A stretch of 64,000 bases of DNA, taken from Roseiarcus sp963787135 (GTDB lineage Bacteria; Pseudomonadota; Alphaproteobacteria; Rhizobiales; Beijerinckiaceae). The position numbers and the translations under genes were made by a program. This document shows, piece by piece, positions 36,230 through 45,174 of the stretch. Position 1 is the first letter of the stretch; the number at the start of each line of letters is the position of its first letter. The notes beneath the pieces were generated by a model. That model was not told where the DNA came from. It made no database searches and saw nothing but the letters and a program-made list of their open reading frames with translations. The stretch is from the NCBI GenBank assembly GCA_963787135.1, contig CAWBBW010000007.1, positions 300,946-364,945 of the forward strand, read 5' to 3'.

Positions 36230-37800
36230 CACCCCTGCCTGCGCCGGAAGCCTCCGGCGGCATATTGCATGCGAGCGGGGGGTTCATCGGAAACGCCGGC
36301 ATCACGCTGATCGGCGCGGGGACGGGTGCTCTGTTGACGATGGGCACCGACGTCCTTGCCGCGCGCTTTCTCGGCGTCTCCACCTACGGCCTATACGCTC
36401 TGGCGCTCATGGTAGCGAAGAGCGGCGAGATCATCGCCGAGTTCGGCGTGCCGCTGAGCATGTTGCACTTCCTCCCTGTCCTGCTGAGCCGCGGCGGTCG
36501 CGGATCTGCGCTCGGCGCGATCCTCGGGTCGTTACTTTTGCCGATCGCGATTGGCATCAGCTTTGCTCTGGCGCTGTGGTCCGGTGGCGGTTGGATTGCG
36601 GCGCATCTGCTGGGTCAAGCCGCCGCCGGTCCTTTTATTGCTGTGCTCGGCTTCGCCATTCCGCTGATGGTAGCGATCGACGTGCTCGGCAACGTCGCGC
36701 GGGGGTTTGGTCGGGCGCTGCCTTACGTCGTGACTTATAATATCGTGCCGCAGCTGTGCGTTGCGGCAGTTCTGATTTCATTGATGGTCTGGCATGGGCC
36801 GCAGATCGGCGTGGTCTATGGACGGGTGTTCGCTTACGCGGTCGGGGTCGCTGTCGCGCTTGTCTTTGCGTGGTTGCTGGTGGAGCGCCACATCGGCTGG
36901 GTGCGGCCGGTCCTGCATCTTCGGCAGCTTTACGGCTACGCGCTGCCCTTGGGTGTCAACTTGATGACATCGTTGGGGATTGCCTGGACAGATCTTTTCT
37001 TGCTCGGTCTGCTGACGGACGCAAGTAAGGTCGGCGCCTATCGTGGTTGTATGCAGATCGTCCTCGTTTTCGACCTCGGAGCTAACGCGTGCGCGGCGGC
37101 GCTCGCCCCGGTATTTGCGATACTGATCGCCGAGGGGCAGGGCGCGCGGTTGCAGGATATGTATACTTCCGCCATTCGGTTGCAGACATTGATGTCCCTG
37201 CCACTCCTGCTTGTAATCATGATTAACGCAGCAGATTTGCTTCGCGTCCTGGGGCCGGACTTCGCGATCGGCGCGCCGGCGCTGCTGCTCTTGGCGGGCG
37301 GACAGTTCGCTAAAGGCACGCTCAGCCCGGCGACGGTCGCGCTGATCATCGGCGGCCGGCAAAAACTTGACGCGGTCAACGTCGCCATTGCGGCCATTGC
37401 CAACCTCATGTTGAACCTGATATTTATCCCATTTTTTGGGCTCGCCGGTGCGGCGCTCGCGACCGCAACATCGCTTATCGGCTTGGCCGTCGTTCGTTGT
37501 CTGCAGGTTCGTCGCGTGTTCGGCTTGCGCACGCTGGATTTCACCCCGCTCCGCGCCATTTTGCTAACAATGCCGTTGACGTGGGCGATTTGGGCGGTCA
37601 GCGAACTGCTCGGTATCGGACCCGGCAGTGGTTACACGGCTCTATTTTGCCGTCTCGCTATCATGGGAACGGTGATCGGCGCCAGCATTTGGTTTTTCTG
37701 CCTCGAGGCGGGGGACCGCACGATGTTGCAGCGTCTGGTGATGCGTCGGGACTCCCGCGCGGCGCCAACCGTTGTTAGCGCGACAACGAGGGGTCTCTAA
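36190..37800 (+). CDS. Oligosaccharide flippase (Wzx-like)
   Basis: A 536-residue polytopic membrane protein of the polysaccharide-transport/MOP superfamily, which flips lipid-linked repeat units across the inner membrane. Seen: about 14 hydrophobic segments; GTGALLTMGTDVLAARFLGVSTYGLYALAL is the usual first-helix pair. The ATG 36190 lies within the end of the GT2 gene. It is intact in contrast to its neighbours. Confidence 0.85.
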   Translation: MDERAGGATEASLTPLPAPEASGGILHASGGFIGNAGITLIGAGTGALLTMGTDVLAARFLGVSTYGLYALALMVAKSGEIIAEFGVPLSMLHFLPVLLSRGGRGSALGAILGSLLLPIAIGISFALALWSGGGWIAAHLLGQAAAGPFIAVLGFAIPLMVAIDVLGNVARGFGRALPYVVTYNIVPQLCVAAVLISLMVWHGPQIGVVYGRVFAYAVGVAVALVFAWLLVERHIGWVRPVLHLRQLYGYALPLGVNLMTSLGIAWTDLFLLGLLTDASKVGAYRGCMQIVLVFDLGANACAAALAPVFAILIAEGQGARLQDMYTSAIRLQTLMSLPLLLVIMINAADLLRVLGPDFAIGAPALLLLAGGQFAKGTLSPATVALIIGGRQKLDAVNVAIAAIANLMLNLIFIPFFGLAGAALATATSLIGLAVVRCLQVRRVFGLRTLDFTPLRAILLTMPLTWAIWAVSELLGIGPGSGYTALFCRLAIMGTVIGASIWFFCLEAGDRTMLQRLVMRRDSRAAPTVVSATTRGL

Positions 37801-37846
37801 TGACCGGTGCCTCAGGGTAGCCGGCGCCAGGTAGCCGGCAGTATCT

Positions 37847-37864
37847 CTACTAGTTGTCTAGTAG
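37847..37864. terminator. Perfect hairpin between convergent genes
   Basis: CTACTAG (37847-37853) pairs with CTAGTAG (37858-37864) around TTGT, between the flippase stop and the GT2 stop. It is AT-rich and short; it may serve as a weak bidirectional terminator. Confidence 0.35.
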
Positions 37865-38775
37865 CGAGCCGTAATATTGCCGGTGAGCCCGTGCCAGATT
37901 CCGCGACAGAACGCGCGCATTTGCATTCCGTGTCTGCCCGGCCGCAGCATAATTTTCGTCATCATTATCGCCAGTGTAACGAACATGCGCAGAACCATGA
38001 CGGGACGGAATTCTGCAAATCCGTAAAGCGTCAGGTAAAGTCTGTTGCGCGCCGTGTAGTAGCAGCGAAACGGCGGGTGTTCCAGAACCGTCGAGGTCGC
38101 GCCGTCGCGGGTGATCTCGGTCGGACGCAGGCTCGCATAACCACGGACGTTGGAGTCCATCGTCGCCTCCCGGCAGACGAAACCTTTGTAACCCGCCTTC
38201 ATCATCCGATATCCGTACTCCGCTTCTTCCCAGTCGACGAAATAGTCGGCATTGGGCAAGCCAACCTCGCGGACCGCAGCCATGCGGTAGAGAGTACCGG
38301 ACCACCACGCGACATCACACGGATAAGAGCGCCCCGCCGGCGCCGGCCTGATCGGCACAAGCCCACGCCAAGTAAAGACGCGCAAAGCGCTATCACGCCA
38401 CTGCTCCGGGTGCAGGCAACTGATGAACGCCGTCTCGCCTTGCTGACTGTGGGGCCAGCCGACGAAGAGGTCCAGCATCTTCTCCAACGCATCGGGTGCC
38501 GGATCGCCGTCGGGGTCGAAAATCCACATCCAATCGTAGCCGTGCTCCAGCGCAAAGCGCAACCCCGTACAAACCGCGCCGGCCGTTCCCAGGTTTTGCG
38601 GGTGGCGCACGACGGTGGCATGTTTGAGGCAGGGCTGCTGCAAGGTATTGTCGGTTGAGGCGTTGTCGACGACGAGGATCTCGTCGACGGGGCGGGTCTG
38701 TCGCAAAAACGCCTCGATCATCTGCCCGATGACGTCGGCGTCATTGAAGGTGTGAGTATAGGCGAGCACTCTCAT
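37858..38775 (-). CDS. GT2 glycosyltransferase, rhamnosyltransferase-like
   Basis: A 305-residue GT2: MRVLAYTHTFNDADVIGQMIEAFLRQT, VDEILVVDNASTDNT, then GYDWMWIFDPDGDPAPDAL and later NADYFVDWEEAEYGYRMMKAGYKGF, a pattern seen in RfbF/WbbL-type rhamnosyltransferases. ATG 38775 is preferred, with AAGGA upstream. It is intact. A partial copy of its N-terminal part is found at about 43.4 kb. Confidence 0.8.
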   Translation of the reverse strand: MRVLAYTHTFNDADVIGQMIEAFLRQTRPVDEILVVDNASTDNTLQQPCLKHATVVRHPQNLGTAGAVCTGLRFALEHGYDWMWIFDPDGDPAPDALEKMLDLFVGWPHSQQGETAFISCLHPEQWRDSALRVFTWRGLVPIRPAPAGRSYPCDVAWWSGTLYRMAAVREVGLPNADYFVDWEEAEYGYRMMKAGYKGFVCREATMDSNVRGYASLRPTEITRDGATSTVLEHPPFRCYYTARNRLYLTLYGFAEFRPVMVLRMFVTLAIMMTKIMLRPGRHGMQMRAFCRGIWHGLTGNITARY

Positions 38776-39657
38776 GGGTCTACCGGTTCCTTTTGGCAGC
38801 TTGTTGAAATGGGATTTCAAAACAATTCATGAGGGAATTTTGCGTCGCTTAGTCGGACGCGGAAGATCGGTCGAGATCCAAACCGATCGCATAGTATCGC
38901 ATCGGGTCGCAGGCAACCGCGGCCTATTCAGCAGATAGTTCCCACGTTCGCTTTCAGGGAGGTCGAACGCGGTCATCTGTTTCCGCTGGGGGCGGAGTGG
39001 GTGGCTAGACGCAGCTGACCTGGCCGTCGCGAACGTCCTCGGCAAGCGCTACCACATTCAATCAGGTGATAGATCCATCAGGCTCATTTCTCATGCACGA
39101 GGCTCTGTGTCCGCCGTCGGCATAACCTGGGACACCCTGGATGTCGAGAGTCGGGCCGCGGACAGAGCGGCGCGTGGCAGGACAACACTACGGGCCGGGC
39201 GAGCTCATCCTGTCGTCGGCGCCAGTTCGCCAATTGCTCCGCCAAATCCTTTGGACGCCTCTAAATACCTCGCCGAATCGCGCGCTTTCTGATTCCTTGT
39301 CGGAATTGGGATGGGAGATTGCTCGATGCGAGACGATCCTGGGTTTTTCGACATTGACGGGCGTCTTGAAGAGCTTTCCGCCAAGGGCGACGATCTGGAG
39401 CGGCTTAAGGGGATCGTCGAAAGACGTGTTCGACGAAAGCGCGGACCTTCGACTTCTTGCCATTGGCCCTGGCGATGGCCTCTGGCATCGGCTTGGCCTT
39501 GGGCTTTTTGCGATGGATTTTCTGAACTAAGTATATTTGTCGCCGGTTCTTTTATGCCTTAAGGTCGATGCCGTTTCGAGGCGTCCGCCCTCAACCCGTC
39601 GCTGTCATCCCAAGCCGCCGCAAGCTGCCGCGACTTAGGGACGCCAGGGAGCATCAC
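38776..39657. other. Gene-poor stretch
   Basis: Apart from the IS5-type scrap listed separately, no gene or repeat is supported. Confidence 0.4.
39326..39420 (+). pseudogene. IS5-type transposase N-terminal scrap
   Basis: About 30 codons, MRDDPGFFDIDGRLEELSAKGDDLERLK, match the start of IS5-group transposases. The frame then leaves the family. Only this piece remains. Confidence 0.6.
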
Positions 39658-40365
39658 ATGATTCGCTTCTACTACCACCCGTCTCCCAATCCCCTAAAGA
39701 TCGCGCTGTTCCTGGAGGAGGCCAACCTTCCTTACGAAGTCGTGCCCGTCGACACCGCGAAGGGCGAGCAGCATGCGCCCGGGTTTCGGGCCATCAATCC
39801 AAACAGCAAGACGCCTGCTATCGTCGACACGGAAGGTCCGGCCGGAGCCGAGGCCCGCGTCTTTAATTCGAGCGCGATCCTTCTCTACCTCGGCGACAAG
39901 ACTGAGCGGTTCATCGGATCGCCTGGCGATCGGCCCGAGCTCTTGTCCTGGCTATTCTTCATCGCATCGGGATTGGGCCCTTTCTCGGGTCAGGCTGTGC
40001 ATTTCCAGCATGCGGCGCCGGAACGGCTCCCTTACGCCGTCAACCGCTATCGGCGCGAGGCCGAACGTCATTACCAGATCCTCGACAAGCATATGGCTGG
40101 ACGCGACACTATCGTCGGGAGCGACTATACGATTGTCGACATGTCCGCGTGGGGTTGGTTGGATCGGGCTGGGCGGGTCCTTCCCGGCGAAACGCCAGCG
40201 CTCGCCGCCTTCCCCAACCTCCAACGCTGGTTCAAGGCCATCGACGCCCGGCCCGCGGCGGCTCGCGCCCGGGCCATTGGCACAAGATTCACATTCAAGA
40301 GAGAAGTGGACGAAGAGACCCGGCGAGCGCTATTTCCCTCCAACTATCCGCCTCCGGCCGACTGA
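39658..40365 (+). CDS. Glutathione S-transferase
   Basis: A 235-residue cytosolic GST of the YfcG/Ure2-like nu class. N-terminal thioredoxin-like domain: MIRFYYHPSPNPLKIALFLEEANLPYEVVPVD, NPNSKTPAIVD and the NSSAILLYLG glutathione-binding stretch. C-terminal helical domain ends FPNLQRWFKAIDARPA. ATG 39658 fits the family start. Such enzymes act in peroxide or disulphide detoxification. It is intact and seems unrelated to the glycan genes. Confidence 0.88.
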   Translation: MIRFYYHPSPNPLKIALFLEEANLPYEVVPVDTAKGEQHAPGFRAINPNSKTPAIVDTEGPAGAEARVFNSSAILLYLGDKTERFIGSPGDRPELLSWLFFIASGLGPFSGQAVHFQHAAPERLPYAVNRYRREAERHYQILDKHMAGRDTIVGSDYTIVDMSAWGWLDRAGRVLPGETPALAAFPNLQRWFKAIDARPAAARARAIGTRFTFKREVDEETRRALFPSNYPPPAD

Positions 40366-40710
40366 GCGGGGCGCGCCGTCGGACCAGGCTAACGACCGTT
40401 CCCACAACCAGGATCCCCCACCGCCCGATCCGCCAAGGCACGCAGCTCACCAAATCCGACAATCGAGGGGTCAGGTCTCTCGCTCCCGATCACCCGTCGG
40501 GAGCGCTGGAACAATAGATGCGGGCATGAGCAAGGCCCAACACAGACGCGCCTGGAGTTGGAGCGGAGGCCGGCTTGGGGCTACGTTCAATCAGCACGTT
40601 CTCTATCCTCGGGACCAAGAGTTGGATGTTTTGGTAGTGGAAGTCAATTCCGTGAGGTAGCGATTAAGTTTATTTTTGAGCAACGCTAGTAGACGCCGTT
40701 ATCATTTTGA
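40366..40710. other. Intergenic, no gene seen
   Basis: Downstream of the GST gene. No coding or repeat feature is supported. Confidence 0.4.
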
Positions 40711-42366
40711 CTATAACCTTTGAGCGATCTTGTCGGTGGCTCGCAAGCTGTTGGCCACGATTGTCAGACTCGGATTGATCCCGCCGCTCGACGGGAAGAA
40801 GGAGGCGTCAAGGACATAGAGATTGTCGAGGTCGTGAGCGCGGTTGTCGCGGTCGAGCACGCTCGACTGAGGATCGTCGCCAAAACGACAGGTGCCGCAC
40901 ACATGACTGCCGTTGAGCGCGCCGATGGGTTGCAAGGGACTTACGTCAAAGAGCGGGGCTACCGCGCTCTTGAAGCTGTCGCACATCATCTGTGCGCGAC
41001 GACGCAGTTCGTCGGGATAGCGGTAATTATAGACAATGTCCTCCTCTGTGCCCGGCCTTTGCCGCGACATAGTTTCCTGGATACGGGAGATCCTCGACGA
41101 TGCCGGCAAACACTGTCCACGACCGGCACAAGAATGTTGCCCATCGATGTGATCATAGAGAGGAGGGCTCCAGGCAGATACGCGGCCCGCCTAGGCCGTC
41201 GGGGTGAGCCCGATCTGGCCCCTCCCGACAGCGCGTAGTATTGTAGAAGGAATCTCATCAACTCATCGCGCGTCGCAATAGGATGGGCGTGAATGTTCCC
41301 CAACTTCGTCCCGTTATGGACGTAGAAATCGTTAAGGGACAGGCCGTGATTCATGTTGAAACCCAAGGCCCGGCGCGGTGCGTTTAAGTCGGGCGAATAG
41401 ATGGTTGGACGCGTGCAGCATTAGGTTGCGGCCTACCAAGCCGGAGCTATTCGCGAAACCATCGGGAAAGTGCTCATTTGCGGAGCGTTGAAGCAGAGCC
41501 GGTGTCAGAAAAGCGTTTGCCGCAAGAATGAAGACCCGCGCTCGCAAGCGAGGTCCGCCGCCGGTTCAACTCGCAAATCACCCGCTCGATGACCCGGCCT
41601 CTCTCTTCAAATCGGATTGCGCGACAGTTCGGAAGGATCTTGGCCCCGTAGCGGTCGAGCGCCGGATAGAGACAAATTCGGGCGGCATCATTTCGGCATG
41701 CACGCGGGCAAAGCATTCCAGGGCAGCCAGCGCAACCAGGCACTCGCTCTAATGCGGAGTGAATGCGGTATGGGTGGAGGCCCACGCCCTTCAGCTGCGT
41801 CAAAAACGGCGACCTCCCTGGCGGATGCCGGCGATGGCTCGAGGAGGCCGGCTCCTGTTGGCGCGAGTGGGTCTTGCGTGCCTCGTACCCGGTACAAGCT
41901 CTCTGCCCGCTCGTAAAACGGCGCCATTTCCTCGTAGCTGACTGGCCACGCTTCGGGCAGTGACGAATCAGATATGCCCGGAAAAAAACGACGCGGTGTG
42001 AAATCTTGCGGACGAAACCGGTCCATGATGGCATTAAACTGCGCCGTCGATCCACCTGCGCCGGAACCAATAGGCGGCCTCGTCGGAATTGTAGCGCCGT
42101 CTTCTTCGTCGCGATAATAGAAAGGGCGAGGCCACCAGCCGTGGTTTAGCGCCGTTTCGGGGTCGCCTGTCCATGAAAACGGAACGCCTCTCACGACTGC
42201 TGGATCACGATGAAGGAGTTTTCCGCGCTCGACAAACAACACCGACCGCCCCAAACGCGCGAGGTTGAAGCCAGCTGTCGAACCGCCGGCGCCTGTGCCG
42301 ATAACGATGACGTCCCACAGGTGGCCTTCGGCGTCCTGCGGAGAAACTTCCAGAGGGGACTGCCTT
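40711..42366 (-). pseudogene. GMC-family oxidoreductase, frameshifted
   Basis: Fragments in several frames follow the order of an FAD-dependent GMC oxidoreductase: WDVIVIGTGAGGSTAGFNLARLGRSVLFVERG (about 42270-42330), GAGGSTAQFNAIMDRF, RARVFILAANAFLTPALLQRS, then NMNHGLSLNDFYVHNG and finally NGSHVCGTCRFG and DNLYVLDASFFPSSGGINPSLTIVANSLRATD. At least four indels break it and the start is obscure. It would have oxidised an alcohol or sugar. It lies just downstream of the Gfo/Idh/MocA gene. Confidence 0.8.
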
Positions 42367-43345
42367 CATGGCGTTTGGAGCGAGCCTCGCAAAGCAAGAC
42401 CCGCCTTCTGGTACATAGCGTCTAGGACGCGCGCGGTTAGGACTGCGTCATCGGCCGGAAGCGCGTTCGACTCCTCGGCCCTGACGCTTTTCACAAATGC
42501 CTCAAGCTGGAGTTGGTAGGTCGACTTTTTGGGAAACGACTCGCGAACCACATTGCCGCTTTTTGCGTATACGAGGCCTTCTTCACCGTCCCACTTGATC
42601 CATCCCTTCTCGCACGTAACTACGAGGCCAACCCTAGGCGTGTAAAAGCCGCGGAACCCGAACTCGACAACACCTTCCGCCCCGGATGGGAATCGAAGCA
42701 TGCGCGCGCATCCAACGATCGACTTGAGGACCGCTGCACTTGTGACGCACCGACATGACTTCAGGTTCCTCTCCTGCGACATACCGCAAACAGCTGACCG
42801 CATAGCAACCCAAGTCGAGTGCGGCGCCCCCTCCTAGTTCGAAGCGTAAGCGGAAATCATTCCTGGCCATACGCATATAGGGCGTTCGAAGGCACGATTC
42901 GATGCGAAGCAATCTGACCCAACTCACCCCCAGCCACTAACTCGCGTTGCCGACGGAGCCCATCATGGTAGCGAAGGTGCATCCCCTCAACCAAGACGCG
43001 GCCGTGTCGCCTCGCAGAGAGCACCAGCTGTTGTGCCAGACGGGCATTCTCAGCAAGCGGTTTTTCGCAGAGCACATGTTTGCCGGCTTCGATGGCCCGG
43101 CATACCCAGTCGTAGTGCAGCGCTGGCGGAAGCGCGATATACACCGCATCAATATCGCCAGATCTTACGAGCGCCTCATAGGAGCCAAACCCGCGCTGAA
43201 TGCCATAGCGTGCGGCAAACTCTTCGGCTTTTTGCGGTGTTCGAGAGGCAACCCCGCGAACTTCGACGCCTAGCGTCTCTTTGGCCGGCGTCAGGAGCCC
43301 GTAGGGCACGACTTTAGCAGTTCCCAACACGCCAAAGCGAATCAT
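42366..43345 (-). pseudogene. Gfo/Idh/MocA oxidoreductase, two frameshifts
   Basis: NAD(P)-dependent sugar dehydrogenase family. Frame 1 (43345 to about 42870) gives MIRFGVLGTAKVVPYGLLTPAKE, VDAVYIALPPALHYDWVCRAIEAGKHVLCEKPLAE. Frame 2 gives MARNDFRLRFELGGGAALDLGCYAVSCLRYVAG and frame 3 gives LRFPSGAEGVVEFGFRGFYTPRVGLVVTCEKGWIKWDG. The key EKP motif and the C-terminal domain are recognisable; two indels near 42880 and 42720 break the gene. Confidence 0.85.
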
Positions 43346-43389
43346 GGACTGCCTCGACCCCTCGATCTCGAATACTCACCGAGGAGCTC

Positions 43390-43515
43390 GCAAAGCGCAA
43401 CCCCGCACAAACTGTTGCCGCGCCCGGTTCCAGGTCTTGCAGGCGGGGTACCACGCTGGCATGTTAGAGACAGGGCCGGCCGAGGGTAGCGACGATCAGG
43501 ATTTCGTGCGCGCAT
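43390..43515 (-). pseudogene. Partial copy of the rhamnosyltransferase-like GT2
   Basis: By eye the DNA from about 43393 to 43510 aligns to 38546-38675 of the intact GT2 gene, with shared words such as AAAGCGCAACCCCG, ACAAAC, TTGC and GGCATGTT. It corresponds to the N-terminal VVDNASTD...VCTGLRFA region, is about 70-75% identical by rough count, and has internal losses. Confidence 0.6.
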
Positions 43516-43809
43516 TAGCGTTTAGCCTAAAAGTGCGTCGATAGTGCGGCTAATAATGTAGTGCGGTTTATAATGCCGGCACCCTTAAAAGTATAATAAG
43601 CGGGAACTCTCATCGGCCTGCCATACGATGCGCGTGCACAATCTTAAGACGATAGCATTCCACTACGGCAGTAGCAACCAAATTTTATTATCTGTCTTTC
43701 TTTGCGTTCAGTACTCACGACGTGGTGCTTGTGCGACTGCTGCCACGCCAAGCCCAGCGACTTCTCTCGCCGGCGCCGGCCAACGGTCAAGAACAAGCGG
43801 ACGGTTCAG

Positions 43810-44803
43810 ATGTTGCTAACAAGGTATGCGGCAGTCGCTACGCTCTTCCTTGTGCCGTCAGTGCTCGTCGAATTTCTGACCGGCAACACAACAATCGCCG
43901 TGTTTGCGGACCCAATCAGCCTCGTAATGCTTTTCGGAAGTTACGGCTCCGGCGCGGTACTCGCCAGGGAGTTGACACGGCGCTGGCAGAAGGGCTTTGC
44001 CTCGATCCTTATACTCGGCGCCGTTTACGGGATGTTCAATGAAGGATTGCAGACCGGTGGGTTTTTCGATCCGCACTTCTATGCGGTGGCCAGCAATGCG
44101 CTCGAGAACTACGGGCGGTGGGGAGGGGTCAACGTCGTCTGGGCGCTGGAAATAACCATATTCCACGCGGTCTTCAGCATCGCTGTTCCGATCATTATCG
44201 TCGATGCCTTGTTCCCGTCCCTCGTATATCAGCGTCTGCTGGGCAACATGTCATTACTTGTATTCCTTATTCTGCTTCTCATGATTACTGTGGCGCAGAG
44301 AATGATCCTGACTTTTCGGCAACCTCCAATCAATCCATATGCGTTTATTTTCCTTATAGTCTTGATGTTATTGTTGACATTGTCTGCGCGAGCTTTCCCG
44401 TCATCTGAAGTTAGTGCGCCCCGCAGAACGCCGAGCAATACAATTTTGTTTGTTTCTACACTTATCGCTTCGGTCTCCTGGCTCATCGTAATCCCCCGGC
44501 TCCTGGCATACATACATTTGCCCATTGTGGACACGTTCACGATATTTGGCTTGCTGTATTTGATCTCCTGGTTTCTGCTGGGTTTTGCTAGTATCTCGAG
44601 TTCGAAACCGGGTCGCCATCGCCGCAGGAGCCGAGGGGCCTTTGATAGTGCACGCGATGTTGTCGGCCATTTTCGTACCGGCCGCCATAACGCTGGCTGT
44701 CCTGTTCCTTGCATGGCGACGCAGCCGCGAGGAAATTGGTCGGAGGCCGGTGTTGGCGCCATCGACCGGTACAGAGTTTTCCGGAGGCTCCGGTCCTCGA
44801 TAG
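43810..44803 (+). pseudogene. Polytopic membrane protein, late frameshift
   Basis: From ATG 43810 the frame encodes a hydrophobic protein with about eight membrane segments (MLLTRYAAVATLFLVPSVLVEFL; LILGAVYGMFNEGLQTGGFFDPHFYAV; GVNVVWALEITIFHAVFSIAVPIII). Near 44600-44630 the hydrophobic pattern jumps to the next frame, VHAMLSAIFVPAAITLAVLFLAWRRSREEI, which looks like the true last helix, ending at 44803; the original frame runs on as non-membrane sequence to 44868. I do not recognise the family and suggest no function. Confidence 0.55.
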
Positions 44804-44868
44804 GATGGAGCGATAGAGAGACAGAACTCATCGATTCGAAATGCGGCGGAGGTTCATCGGGGAGGTGA

Positions 44869-45174
44869 GAAACCCCTTGGGGCCTCTGTCGTTTCTGACA
44901 AATCGTAACCTAACTCATGACGGCCCGCGGAGACTGGGCCGGCAGCTGTGCCAAATAGCGGCCGTTCGCCGTGATCAAATCGACCGGTCCCGGTAGGGAA
45001 GGACCGCGCCAGGAGCGACCGTTCCCGAACCAAGAAGCGAGCCGTTCATTCGACCATGAGAGGCCTCTGCGCGGGGGAGTGATGATCTCTTGACCGGATC
45101 GAAGCCGAACCAGACTGACCCTCTCGTCTCTTCGTGACCAAACCGTCGCTCCTGGGACGGACGACCTCCGGCGC
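44869..45174. other. Intergenic, no gene seen
   Basis: Between the membrane protein and the end of the autotransporter gene. A CCCCTTGGGG palindrome at about 44874 is the only structure. Confidence 0.4.
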
